Below are positions 25,440 to 33,235 of a stretch of 64,000 nt of DNA, in pieces. The number at the start of each line of letters is the position of its first letter. The first letter of the stretch is position 1. The position numbers and the translations under genes were made by a program. This DNA is from Saccharothrix carnea (GTDB lineage: Bacteria > Actinomycetota > Actinomycetes > Mycobacteriales > Pseudonocardiaceae): contig NZ_PYAX01000004.1 in NCBI RefSeq assembly GCF_003014735.1, positions 62,001-126,000 of the forward strand, given 5' to 3'. The notes under the pieces were generated by a model. The model did no database searches, was not told the DNA's origin, and worked only from the letters and a program-made list of their open reading frames with translations.

Positions 25440-26476
25440 GGCTTCACCTTCCTGATCCACTGGTCAAGCGACACCGCGACGATGATCAGCACGCCCACGG
25501 CCAGCGTCTGCCACAGCACGTCCACCCCGGCCAGCGCGAGGCCGTTGCGGAACACACCGACGATCAACGCCCCGATGAGCGAGCCGACGATCGCGCCCCG
25601 GCCGCCGAACAGGCTGGTGCCGCCGATGACCACGGCGGTGATGGAGTCGAGGTTGTCCATCTGCCCGGCCTGCGGGCTGGCCGAGGCGATCCGGCCGATC
25701 AGGACCCACGCCGCCAACGCGTACACCGCTCCGGCGGTGGCGTAGACGCTCAGCAGCACGCGGGCGGTGCGGATGCCGGACAGGCGCGAGGCTTCGAGGT
25801 CGTCACCGGTGGCGTAGACGTGCCGTCCCCAGGCGGTGTTCTTCAGCGCGAACGCCATCGCCGCGACCAGCACCACCATCATGATGGAGCCGTAGGTGAC
25901 GCGGGTGCCGCCCAGGTTGATCGTCTGGCCGGTCCACAGCAGCAGCGACGGCATGTCGGTGCCGCGGATGGTCGCGCTCTCGGAGTACCAGAGGTTGAGC
26001 GCGAAGAACACGTTGAGCGTGCCGAGGGTGACGATGAACGGCGGCAACTTCAACCGCGTCACCAGCAACCCGTTGAGCAGCCCGCACAACGTGCCCACCA
26101 GGAAGCCGAGCAGCAGCGCGGGCAGGCCCGGCAGTCCGGTGTCCGCCGCGACCTTGGCCATCACGATCGAGGTGAGCACCATGATCGCGCCGCAGGACAG
26201 GTCGATGCCGGCGGTGAGGATCACGATCGTCTGGCCGACCGCCAGCGTGCCGATCACCGCGACCTGTTGCAGGATCAGCGAGATGTTGCCCGGCGTGAGG
26301 AAACGCGGCGACAGCACGGCGAACACGACGATCGCGACCAGCAACACCGCCGCCGGACCGATCGTGGCCTGCGAGTGCAGCAGGTGTTGGAGGCGGGCGA
26401 GGGGTGAGCGCTTCGTGTCGTCCCCGCCGAGAGGGTTACCGCCGGACGAGTGGCTCTGGGAGAGGGTGGTCGACAT
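25436..26476 (-). CDS. frcC: Frc-type sugar ABC importer permease
   Basis: 346-residue CUT2 permease (RbsC/FrcC family) with eight to ten helices. Conserved marks include LQQVAVIGTLAVGQTIVIL, GIDLSCGAIM and LPPFIVTLGTLNVFFAL, and near the C-terminus VVIGGTSLFGGRGAIVGSLIGAL. The N-terminal 40 residues are hydrophilic and Ser/Gly-rich. The gene starts 3 bases after the binding-protein stop and overlaps the ATPase gene by 4 bases, so all three are translated from one message. It imports a monosaccharide across the membrane; fructose is inferred from context. Confidence 0.9.
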   Translation of the reverse strand: MSTTLSQSHSSGGNPLGGDDTKRSPLARLQHLLHSQATIGPAAVLLVAIVVFAVLSPRFLTPGNISLILQQVAVIGTLAVGQTIVILTAGIDLSCGAIMVLTSIVMAKVAADTGLPGLPALLLGFLVGTLCGLLNGLLVTRLKLPPFIVTLGTLNVFFALNLWYSESATIRGTDMPSLLLWTGQTINLGGTRVTYGSIMMVVLVAAMAFALKNTAWGRHVYATGDDLEASRLSGIRTARVLLSVYATAGAVYALAAWVLIGRIASASPQAGQMDNLDSITAVVIGGTSLFGGRGAIVGSLIGALIVGVFRNGLALAGVDVLWQTLAVGVLIIVAVSLDQWIRKVKP

Positions 26477-26479
26477 GGG

Positions 26480-27532
26480 TCAGCCCCAGCAGTTCTGCAG
26501 GCCCCAGGCGGAGTCCTTCGACTCCACGCCGGTCGCGGGCTGGTCGGTGACCAGCGTGACACCGGTGTCCACGAAGTCCTTGCCCGCCGTGTTCTGCGGC
26601 TTGGTGCCGTCCTCGGCGAACTTCGCGATCGCCTCCACGCCCAGCTGCGCCATCTTCAGGGGGTACTGCTGGGCGGTCGCGCCGATGATCCCGGACTTGA
26701 CGTTCTCCACGCCGGGGCAGCCGCCGTCGACCGAGACGATGGTGACGTCCTTCTCCTTGCCCGCCGCCTTCAGCGCCTCGTACGCCCCCGCCGCCGCGGG
26801 CTCGTTGATCGTGTAGACGAGGTTGATGCCGGGGTCCTTCTGCAGCAGGTTCTCCATCGCGGTCCGGCCACCCTCCGGGGCGCCGTCGGTGACGTCGTGG
26901 CCGACGATGCGCGGGTCGCTCTCGTCCCCGATCTTCGCCTTGTCCTTCACGTCGACGCCGAAGCCCTCCAGGAAGCCCTGGTCACGCTGCACGTCCACGG
27001 ACACCTGGTTCGGGTTGAGGTCCAGCAGCGCGATCTTGGCCTGCTTGCCCTCGGCCTCGAACTTCGCCTTGGCCCACTGCCCGATGAGCCGCCCGGCCTG
27101 GTAGTTGTCGGTGGCGAAGGTCGCGTCGGCGGCGTCGGCCGGCTCCAGCTGGGTGTCCAGGGCGATGACCAGCAGACCGGCCTGCCGCGCCTTGTCCACT
27201 GACGGCACGATCGCCTTGGAGTCGTTCGGGGTGATCAGGATGCCCTTCGCCCCGGCGCCGATGAGGTTCTCGATCGCGTCGACCTGGGACTGGTTGTCGC
27301 CGTCCTGCTTGCCCGCGAACGACTGCACCGTCGCACCGGTCGAACCCGCGGCGGCCTGCGCGCCCTCCTTCATCTTCACGAAGAACGGGTTCGTGTCGGT
27401 CTTGGTCACCAGCCCCACCAGCGTCCCACCGCCGCCCGCGTCGTCGCCGCTACCGCAGCCGGTGACCAACGCCAGCAGTGCCGCCGACACCAGGGCCGTG
27501 AGCCTGACGCCAGTCCGCGCCCGTCCGGTCAT
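26480..27532 (-). CDS. frcB: Frc-type sugar-binding lipoprotein
   Basis: 350-residue periplasmic-binding-protein-like I lipoprotein; signal ends in LVTGC. Ligand-domain marks are [20 protein letters not shown], cut here as [15 protein letters not shown], then [18 protein letters not shown] and [21 protein letters not shown] (cut: [11 protein letters not shown]), and [15 protein letters not shown]. These are typical of fructose and D-ribose binding proteins of the FrcB type. The ATG at 27532 follows TAGGAGAAG. A perfect LacI-type palindrome lies directly upstream of the ribosome site, so repression would act on the leader of this operon. It is the first gene and the likely most abundant product of the frcBCA-like operon. 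Confidence 0.88.
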   Translation of the reverse strand: MTGRARTGVRLTALVSAALLALVTGCGSGDDAGGGGTLVGLVTKTDTNPFFVKMKEGAQAAAGSTGATVQSFAGKQDGDNQSQVDAIENLIGAGAKGILITPNDSKAIVPSVDKARQAGLLVIALDTQLEPADAADATFATDNYQAGRLIGQWAKAKFEAEGKQAKIALLDLNPNQVSVDVQRDQGFLEGFGVDVKDKAKIGDESDPRIVGHDVTDGAPEGGRTAMENLLQKDPGINLVYTINEPAAAGAYEALKAAGKEKDVTIVSVDGGCPGVENVKSGIIGATAQQYPLKMAQLGVEAIAKFAEDGTKPQNTAGKDFVDTGVTLVTDQPATGVESKDSAWGLQNCWG

Positions 27533-27543
27533 GTCTTCTCCTA

Positions 27544-27557
27544 CGTCAACGTTGACG
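27544..27557. promoter_or_regulatory. LacI-type operator O1, frc operon leader
   Basis: CGTCAACGTTGACG is a perfect 14-base palindrome with the central CG typical of LacI operators. It lies 12 bases upstream of the binding-protein start on the minus strand, immediately before the ribosome-binding site, and shares 12 of 14 bases with the second site at 27677-27690. Confidence 0.75.
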
Positions 27558-27676
27558 CAACCGGCCTTCGTGGGCGAACCCGGTCGAATCGGGCCTGGTC
27601 ACGTGAGATTCGGAGGGAAAGATCCTGCACTTCCCACCTCGGTGGCGAGGTCGAGAAAAGCCAGGTCTTTCGTTAA

Positions 27677-27690
27677 AGTCATCGTTGACG
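27677..27690. promoter_or_regulatory. LacI-type operator O2 near lacI promoter
   Basis: AGTCATCGTTGACG matches O1 (27544-27557) at 12 of 14 positions. It contains TTGACG, which could be the -35 box of the divergent LacI gene, so binding here would give autoregulation. Centres of the two sites are 133 bases apart, compatible with looping. Confidence 0.65.
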
Positions 27691-27759
27691 CTAGCTTCGT
27701 GGTCCAGCTCACGACAAGTCGGCGTTACGCAAGCGTTACTCGGGATGGAGCAAGGGGTC

Positions 27760-28806
27760 ATGGACTCACGGGGTGCACGGCGGGAACCGACCATGCGGGA
27801 CGTCGCCGCACTGGCGAAGGTCAGCACGAAGACGGTGTCGAGGGTGATCAACGACCTGCCCGGCGCCGGCCCGGAGGTCGTCGAACGGGTCCGCGCCGCC
27901 GCGCGCAGCCTGGGCTACCGACCCAACCTGACCGCCAGCAGCCTGCGCCGCTCCGACCGGCGCAGCGCCACCATCGGCGTGCTGTTCGAGGACCTGTCCA
28001 ACCCCTTCGACGCCGCACTGCTGCGCGCCGTCGAGGACCGGGCGCGGCAGAACGGCGTGCTGGTGCTGGCCGGCAGCAGCGAGGACGACCCCGACCTCCA
28101 GCGCGAGCTGCTCACCTCCCTGGCCACCCGCCGCGTGGACGGCATGGTCGTCATGGCCGTCGGCGGCCACCAGGACGCGCTCCAGCAGGAACGCGAACGC
28201 GGCACGCCCATGGTGCTGGTCGACCGACCACCCACCTTCGACGGCACGGACAGCGTCACCACCACCAACCGCGACAGCTCACGCGAAGCCGTCGTCCAAC
28301 TCGCCGCCCTCGGCCACCGCCGCATCGCCTTCCTCGGCGACCGCCAGACCCTCTGGACCAGCCGCGAGCGCTACACCGGCTACCTCGAAGGGCTCGCCCA
28401 CACCGGCCTCACCCTGCACCACGAGCTCGTCCACACCGACCTGCACGGCCCCGACGCCGCCGAAACCGCCACCGCCACCCTGCTCGACCTCGACCAGCCG
28501 CCCACCGCGATGTTCACCGCGCAGAACCTGGTCACGGTCGGCGCCATGAGAGCCCTGCGCGACCGCGGCCTGCACCACCGCGTCGCCCTCATCGGCTTCG
28601 ACGACTTCCCCCTCGCCGACATGCTCGAACCGGGCGTCACCGTCCTGCGCCAGGACGTGCCCGCCCTCGGCCGCAAGGCCGCCGAGCTCATCTTCAACCG
28701 CATCGGCGGCGACCAGTCACCGCCCACGCACGCCGTCGTCCCGGCCACGCTCGTCCAGCGCGGTTCGGGCGAGATCCCGCCACCGGTGACGGACACGGGT
28801 CCGTAA
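27760..28806 (+). CDS. LacI-family regulator 1 (fructose importer)
   Basis: 348-residue repressor. The N-terminal HTH is TMRDVAALAKVSTKTVSRVI with the hinge helix SLGYRPNLTASSLR, and the periplasmic-binding-like effector domain follows (IGVLFEDLSNPFDAALL, IGFDDFPLADMLEPGVT, PALGRKAAELIF). ATG at 27760 has AAGGGG 5 bases upstream; ATGs further upstream would add a tail before the HTH. It is divergent from the frcBCA-like operon across a 227-base region that holds two near-identical CG-centred palindromes, so it is the obvious local repressor. Effector is probably fructose or a phosphate of it, inferred from location only. Confidence 0.92.
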   Translation: MDSRGARREPTMRDVAALAKVSTKTVSRVINDLPGAGPEVVERVRAAARSLGYRPNLTASSLRRSDRRSATIGVLFEDLSNPFDAALLRAVEDRARQNGVLVLAGSSEDDPDLQRELLTSLATRRVDGMVVMAVGGHQDALQQERERGTPMVLVDRPPTFDGTDSVTTTNRDSSREAVVQLAALGHRRIAFLGDRQTLWTSRERYTGYLEGLAHTGLTLHHELVHTDLHGPDAAETATATLLDLDQPPTAMFTAQNLVTVGAMRALRDRGLHHRVALIGFDDFPLADMLEPGVTVLRQDVPALGRKAAELIFNRIGGDQSPPTHAVVPATLVQRGSGEIPPPVTDTGP

Positions 28807-28813
28807 CGGGTCG

Positions 28814-28873
28814 TTGACACCCGCTTCATCCTGATGAATCCTTCACCGCACCAAGTGCCCAAACGATTTGGCA
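28814..28873 (+). promoter_or_regulatory. Promoter and LacI operator of the oligofructan operon
   Basis: TTGACA (28814-28819), a 17-base spacer and AATCCT (28837-28842) form a likely promoter. Downstream, TGCCCAAACGATTTGGCA (28856-28873) is an imperfect 18-base dyad (14 positions symmetric) centred on CG, ending 7 bases before the GTG of LacI regulator 2. The arrangement implies autorepression of the regulator and the transporter genes behind it. Confidence 0.6.
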
Positions 28874-28880
28874 GGTCACG

Positions 28881-29912
28881 GTGAAGCGCATCGGGATCAA
28901 GGACGTGGCCGCGGCGGCCGGTGTCTCCGCGACCACGGTCTCCCACATCCTCAACGAAGTCGCGGGCAAGCGGATCAACCCCGAGACCCGGGCGACCGTG
29001 CTCCGCGTGGCCCGTGAGCTGGGCTACCGCCCGAACAACCTCGCCCGCGGCCTGCGGACCAGCCGCACCAACACGGTCGGCTTCATCAGCGACGAGATCG
29101 CCACCACGCCGCATGCCGGGCAGATCATCCAGGGCGCCCAGGACGCGGGTGCCGAGCGGGGTCTGCTGCTGCTCATGCTCAACACCGGCGGCGACCCGGA
29201 GCTGGAGCGCAAGGCGATCACCCTGCTGGTCCAGCACGGCGTCGACGGCGTCCTGTACGCGTCGATGTACCACCGGGTCGTCCAGGTGCCGCCCCAGCTG
29301 CGGTCGGTGCCCACCGTGCTGGTGGACGCGAGTTCGGACGACCCGGCGGTCCCCTCGGTCGTGCCCGACGAGGAGCAGGGCGGGCTGACGGCCACCCGGG
29401 AGCTCCTGGCGCACGGCCACCGCCGGATCGGGTTCGTCACCAACACCGACGACATACCGGCGTCCCGGGGCAGGCTCGCCGGGTACCGGGCCGCGCTGGC
29501 GGAACGGGGCGTCGGGTTCGACCCGGCGCTGGTCGTCGCCGACCGCTCCGACGCGCCGGGCGGCTACCGCGCGGCACGGGCACTGCTGGGGTCGGCGCAC
29601 CGGCCGACCGCCCTGTTCTGCTTCAACGACCGCATGGCGATGGGCGCCTACCGCGCGGCGGGCGAACTCGGCCTGGCGATCCCGGCGGACGTGTCCGTGA
29701 TCGGCTTCGACAACCAGGAACTGATCAGCGAGAACCTCCACCCCGCGCTGAGCACCGTCGCCCTGCCGCACTACGAGATGGGCGCGCGGGCGATCGCGCG
29801 CCTGCAAGCCGTGATCGACCCGCCGGACACCACCACCGGCCCCGCGCCCCGGGAGGTACTGCACTGCCCCCTGGTCGCGAGGGACTCGGTCGCCCCGCCG
29901 CCCCGGTCTTGA
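28881..29912 (+). CDS. LacI-family regulator 2 (oligofructan importer operon)
   Basis: 343-residue repressor with HTH IGIKDVAAAAGVSATTVSHIL, hinge ELGYRPNNLARGLRT and a sugar-sensing domain ending in GFDNQELISENLHPALSTV (cut: GFDNQELISENLHP). The GTG at 28881 gives the usual LacI length with the HTH beginning at residue 5. A dyad just upstream suggests autorepression. The next genes on the same strand are a CUT1 sugar importer and a cytoplasmic GH32 enzyme, so the effector is probably a fructo-oligosaccharide or its breakdown product. Between this gene and the binding-protein gene is a 9-bp hairpin (29941-29965) that may moderate read-through. Confidence 0.92.
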   Translation: MKRIGIKDVAAAAGVSATTVSHILNEVAGKRINPETRATVLRVARELGYRPNNLARGLRTSRTNTVGFISDEIATTPHAGQIIQGAQDAGAERGLLLLMLNTGGDPELERKAITLLVQHGVDGVLYASMYHRVVQVPPQLRSVPTVLVDASSDDPAVPSVVPDEEQGGLTATRELLAHGHRRIGFVTNTDDIPASRGRLAGYRAALAERGVGFDPALVVADRSDAPGGYRAARALLGSAHRPTALFCFNDRMAMGAYRAAGELGLAIPADVSVIGFDNQELISENLHPALSTVALPHYEMGARAIARLQAVIDPPDTTTGPAPREVLHCPLVARDSVAPPPRS

Positions 29913-29940
29913 CCACCGGCACGGCGGAGCGACACCAAGA

Positions 29941-29965
29941 GGGCGACCGCTCGCACCGGTCGCCC
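29941..29965 (+). terminator. Hairpin between lacI and sugar-binding protein genes
   Basis: GGGCGACCG (29941-29949) and CGGTCGCCC (29957-29965) pair perfectly around a 7-base loop. Located 29 bases after the LacI stop and 32 before the next ATG, it may act as a partial terminator within the operon or stabilise the downstream message. Confidence 0.5.
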
Positions 29966-29997
29966 GACGAGAACCAGCCCAGCACGATGGAGGAACC

Positions 29998-31299
29998 ATG
30001 AATGCGAAGACCAGGCGTCTCGTCGCCGCGAGTCTAGTGGCCGTCACCGCGACGGCCGTGCTCGCGGGTTGCGGCAGCGCCGACCGCGGCGGATCGGGCG
30101 CCCAGGGCGGCGTCCTGAAGCTGTGGACCCACAACGCGGGCAACGCCGCCGAGTACGACGTCGTGGAGAAGGTCGTCAACGACTTCAACGCGAGCCAGAC
30201 CACGTACAAGGTCGAGATCGAGGCGTTCCCCCAGGGCGCCTACAACGACGCGGTCGTGGCCTCGTCGTCGTCGAAGAAGCTGCCCTGCATCCTGGACGTG
30301 GACGGACCCAACGTGCCCAACTGGGCGTGGGGCGGCTACCTGGCCCCGCTGGAGCTCAAGGGTGGCGAGGTGCCGTTGGACGACCAGCTGCCCAGCACCG
30401 TGGGCAAGTACCGGGACGAGGTCTACGCCTTCGGCTTCTACGACGTGGCGCTGACGATGTTCGCCCGCAAGTCCGTGCTGGACGAGCACGGCATCCGCGT
30501 CCCCACCCCCGACCGGCCGTGGACCCGCGCGGAGTTCTCGGCGGCGCTGGCCGACCTCAAGGCGGGCGGCAAGTTCGAGTACCCGCTGGAGATGGGCACC
30601 GGTGGCAGCGGCGAGTGGTGGCCCTACGCGTACTCGCCGCAGTTGCAGAGCTTCGGCGGCGACCTGGTCGACCGCTCCTCCTACAAGACCGCGGAAGGCG
30701 CGCTCAACGGTCCCACCGCGCGCGACTGGGCGAAGTGGTTCCGCTCGCTGGTCACCGACGGGTACATGGCCCAGAAGTCCGGCTCCAGCCCCAACGACGA
30801 CTTCCTCAACGGCAAGTCCGCCATCGAGTGGGACGGCAGCTGGGACGCGGCCAAGAACGTCGAGAAGCTGGGTGACGACCTGCTGATCCTGCCGCCGGTG
30901 GACTTCGGGCAGGGCCCGAAGATCGGCGGCGCGTCCTGGCAGTGGGCGATGAGCTCCAACTGCGCGCAGCCGGAGGGCGCCCGCGCGTTCCTGGAGTTCA
31001 CCCGCAAGACCGCGTACTTCCTGGAGTTCGCCAAGGCGACCGGCACCATCCCGGCGACCGACGCCGCCGCGGCCAAGATCCCCGGCTACGAGCCCGGCGG
31101 GCGGTACGAGCCGCTGGTCCGCGCCGCCCGGGACTTCGCGGTCGTGCGTCCCGTGACACCCGCGTACCCCTACATCGCGTCGGTGTTCGAGAAGACCGCC
31201 AAGGACATCGTGGCGGGCGCCGATCCCGACGCCGCCCTGGACGAGGCGGTCAAGCAGATCGACGCCAACCTGAAGCTGAACGACTTCTACGCCGACTGA
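29998..31299 (+). CDS. CUT1 sugar-binding lipoprotein
   Basis: 433-residue family 1 extracellular solute-binding protein. The lipoprotein signal ends in VLAGC; the mature protein starts with a Gly/Ser linker and then LKLWTHNAGNAAEYDVVEKV, the typical first strand of maltose-type binding proteins. Further marks are ILDVDGPNVPNWAWGGYL, AFGFYDVALTMFARKSVL and NGKSAIEWDGSWDAAKNV. ATG at 29998 has GGAGGA 5 bases upstream. It is followed by two MalF/MalG-like permeases and a cytoplasmic GH32 fructosidase, so the ligand is inferred to be an oligofructan such as levan- or inulin-oligosaccharide or sucrose. No ATPase gene is included; a shared MsiK-like ATPase elsewhere is usual for actinomycete CUT1 systems. 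Confidence 0.9.
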   Translation: MNAKTRRLVAASLVAVTATAVLAGCGSADRGGSGAQGGVLKLWTHNAGNAAEYDVVEKVVNDFNASQTTYKVEIEAFPQGAYNDAVVASSSSKKLPCILDVDGPNVPNWAWGGYLAPLELKGGEVPLDDQLPSTVGKYRDEVYAFGFYDVALTMFARKSVLDEHGIRVPTPDRPWTRAEFSAALADLKAGGKFEYPLEMGTGGSGEWWPYAYSPQLQSFGGDLVDRSSYKTAEGALNGPTARDWAKWFRSLVTDGYMAQKSGSSPNDDFLNGKSAIEWDGSWDAAKNVEKLGDDLLILPPVDFGQGPKIGGASWQWAMSSNCAQPEGARAFLEFTRKTAYFLEFAKATGTIPATDAAAAKIPGYEPGGRYEPLVRAARDFAVVRPVTPAYPYIASVFEKTAKDIVAGADPDAALDEAVKQIDANLKLNDFYAD

Positions 31300-31314
31300 C
31301 GGCTCCGCCCCGCC

Positions 31315-31363
31315 CGCCTGGTGGAGACCCGGCCGCACCTGATCCGACCGTCTCCACCGGGCG
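31315..31363 (+). terminator. Intercistronic hairpin after sugar-binding protein gene
   Basis: GGTGGAGAC (31320-31328) pairs with GTCTCCACC (31350-31358). One T/G wobble and a further 4 bp (CGCC with GGCG) extend the stem to 14 positions around a 21-base loop. Placed between the binding-protein stop and the first permease, it fits a partial terminator or RNA stabiliser that raises binding protein over permease. Confidence 0.6.
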
Positions 31364-31387
31364 CGCCCGTTCCGCCCGGAGGTCTCG

Positions 31388-32323
31388 TTGACCGCCGCTG
31401 TTCCCCTTCGCACGCGCTCACGCCGCACCCGTGGCGGCACGCTGAGCACCGCCCGCCGCCGGGAGGGCCTCACCGCTCTCGGCATGGCCAGTCCGGCGGT
31501 CCTGCTGTTGCTCGTCTTCTTCGTCATCCCGGTGGTGCTGGCGTTCGGGCTGGCCTTCACCAGCGCCCGCCTGATCTCGCCGACACCGGCCCGCTTCGTG
31601 GGGCTGCGCAACTTCGCCATGCTGGCGGAGGACCCGGTCTTCCTGCGCTCGGTGCTCAACACGTTCGCCTTCGCGGCCGTCGTGGTGCCCGTGCAGGCCG
31701 GGCTCGCCCTCGGCCTGGCCCTGCTGGTCAACGGCCGGTTCCGGGGCACGAACTTCTTCCGGACCGTCTACTTCATCCCGGTGGTCACCTCCATGGTGGT
31801 GGTGTCGATCGTGTGGACGTTCCTGTACCAGAAGAACGGACTGCTCAACCGGATCATCGACGGTGTCACGCTCGGGCTGGTCCGGGGACCCGACTGGTTG
31901 AACGACCCGTCGACGTCGCTGGCGGCGATCATCTTCATGTCGGTCTGGCAGGGCGCGGGCTTCCACATGATCATCTGGCTGGCCGGGCTGCAGACCATCC
32001 CGGCCGAGCTGCACGAGGCCGCTTCCATCGACGGCGTCAGCCGGTGGACGCGGTTCCGGTTCGTCACCTGGCCGGGGCTGCGGGCGACCCGCACGTTCGT
32101 GCTGATCACCATCACGATCTCGGCGTTCAGCCTGTTCACGCAGGTCAACGTGATGACGCAGGGCGGGCCGCTGGACTCGACCAGCACGTTGGTCTACCAG
32201 GCCGTGCGCAGCGGCTACCAGCAGCAGCAGACCGCGTACGCCTCGGCGATCTCGCTGGTGTTCTTCGTGCTGGTGCTGATCGTCTCGCTCGTCCAACGCC
32301 GGCTCACCAGGGAGAAGGACTGA
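31388..32323 (+). CDS. CUT1 sugar permease 1 (MalF type)
   Basis: 311-residue permease with six helices. After a basic N-terminus come the first helix ASPAVLLLLVFFVIPVVLAF, the periplasmic loop and the EAA cytoplasmic loop ELHEAASIDGVSRWTRFRFVT (cut: ELHEAASIDGVSRW), the site of ATPase docking. The start is a TTG at 31388 with GGAGG six bases upstream; no ATG gives the first basic segment. It pairs with the permease at 32325, which follows after one base. Cargo is inferred from the GH32 gene in the same operon. Confidence 0.9.
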   Translation: MTAAVPLRTRSRRTRGGTLSTARRREGLTALGMASPAVLLLLVFFVIPVVLAFGLAFTSARLISPTPARFVGLRNFAMLAEDPVFLRSVLNTFAFAAVVVPVQAGLALGLALLVNGRFRGTNFFRTVYFIPVVTSMVVVSIVWTFLYQKNGLLNRIIDGVTLGLVRGPDWLNDPSTSLAAIIFMSVWQGAGFHMIIWLAGLQTIPAELHEAASIDGVSRWTRFRFVTWPGLRATRTFVLITITISAFSLFTQVNVMTQGGPLDSTSTLVYQAVRSGYQQQQTAYASAISLVFFVLVLIVSLVQRRLTREKD

Positions 32324-32324
32324 C

Positions 32325-33212
32325 ATGTCGGCCAAGTCGTCCCCGGCGGTGGCGCGCAGGGTACCGGTGTACGCCCTGCGGGTCGTGCTCGCGTTGTTCT
32401 TCGCGTTCCCCGTGGTGTTCATGCTGGTCTCGTCGTTGAAGCCGGACGAGCAGATCTTCGGCGACCTGGGCAGCCCGCGGGCGTTCCTGCCGGTCGGCAG
32501 CCTGTCGCTGGAGAACTACGCGGCGGTGTTCGACCGCGTGCCCGCGATCCGGTTCCTGCTCAACTCGCTGGGCATCTCGGCGATCACGATCGTGCTGGGC
32601 ATCCTGGTGAACAGCCTGGCGGCCTTCGCGCTGTCCAGGATGCGCTGGCCCGGCCGCAAGCTCCTGCTCACGGTCATCATCGCCACCCTGATCGTGCCGT
32701 TCGAGACGTTCGCGCTGCCGCTGGTCTGGTGGGTCAACGAACTGCCGTGGCTGGAGGTGAACGGGTTCAGCGTCACCCTCACGGAGGGGTGGCTGGACAC
32801 CTACCGGGTGCAGGTGCTGCCGTTCGTCGCGAACGCGTTCTCGATCTTCCTGTTCCACCAGTACTTCCAGAGCATCCCCAAGGAGCTGGACGAGGCCGCG
32901 CTGATCGACGGCGCGGGGTGGTTCGGCATCTACCGGCGGATCGTCCTGCCGCTGTCCGGCCCGGCGATCGCGACCGTGGCGATCCTGACGTTCCTGCCCG
33001 CCTGGAACTCCTACCTGTGGCCGCTCATGGTCGTGCAGGACGAGGAACTCCGGCCGGTCATGGTCGGCATCCAGTACTTCTTCCAGCTCAACGTCTCCTG
33101 GGGACAGGTCATGGCGTACGCGTCGATGATCACCGTGCCCGTGCTCGCGCTGTTCCTGGCCTTCCAGCGGTCCTTCATCAACAGCATCGCCTCCAGCGGC
33201 GTCAAGGGCTGA
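32325..33212 (+). CDS. CUT1 sugar permease 2 (MalG type)
   Basis: 295-residue permease. First helix VLALFFAFPVVFMLVSSLK, then a six-helix core, with the MalG-type EAA loop ELDEAALIDGAGWFGIYRRIV (cut: ELDEAALIDGAGWF) and the typical FLPAWNSYLWPLMV near the C-terminus. It begins one base after the preceding stop with GGAGAAGG as ribosome site. The two permeases form the channel for the sugar delivered by the lipoprotein at 29998. An ATPase must be supplied in trans. Confidence 0.92.
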   Translation: MSAKSSPAVARRVPVYALRVVLALFFAFPVVFMLVSSLKPDEQIFGDLGSPRAFLPVGSLSLENYAAVFDRVPAIRFLLNSLGISAITIVLGILVNSLAAFALSRMRWPGRKLLLTVIIATLIVPFETFALPLVWWVNELPWLEVNGFSVTLTEGWLDTYRVQVLPFVANAFSIFLFHQYFQSIPKELDEAALIDGAGWFGIYRRIVLPLSGPAIATVAILTFLPAWNSYLWPLMVVQDEELRPVMVGIQYFFQLNVSWGQVMAYASMITVPVLALFLAFQRSFINSIASSGVKG

Positions 33213-33235
33213 CCGCTCCGACCTCGAGGACTCCG

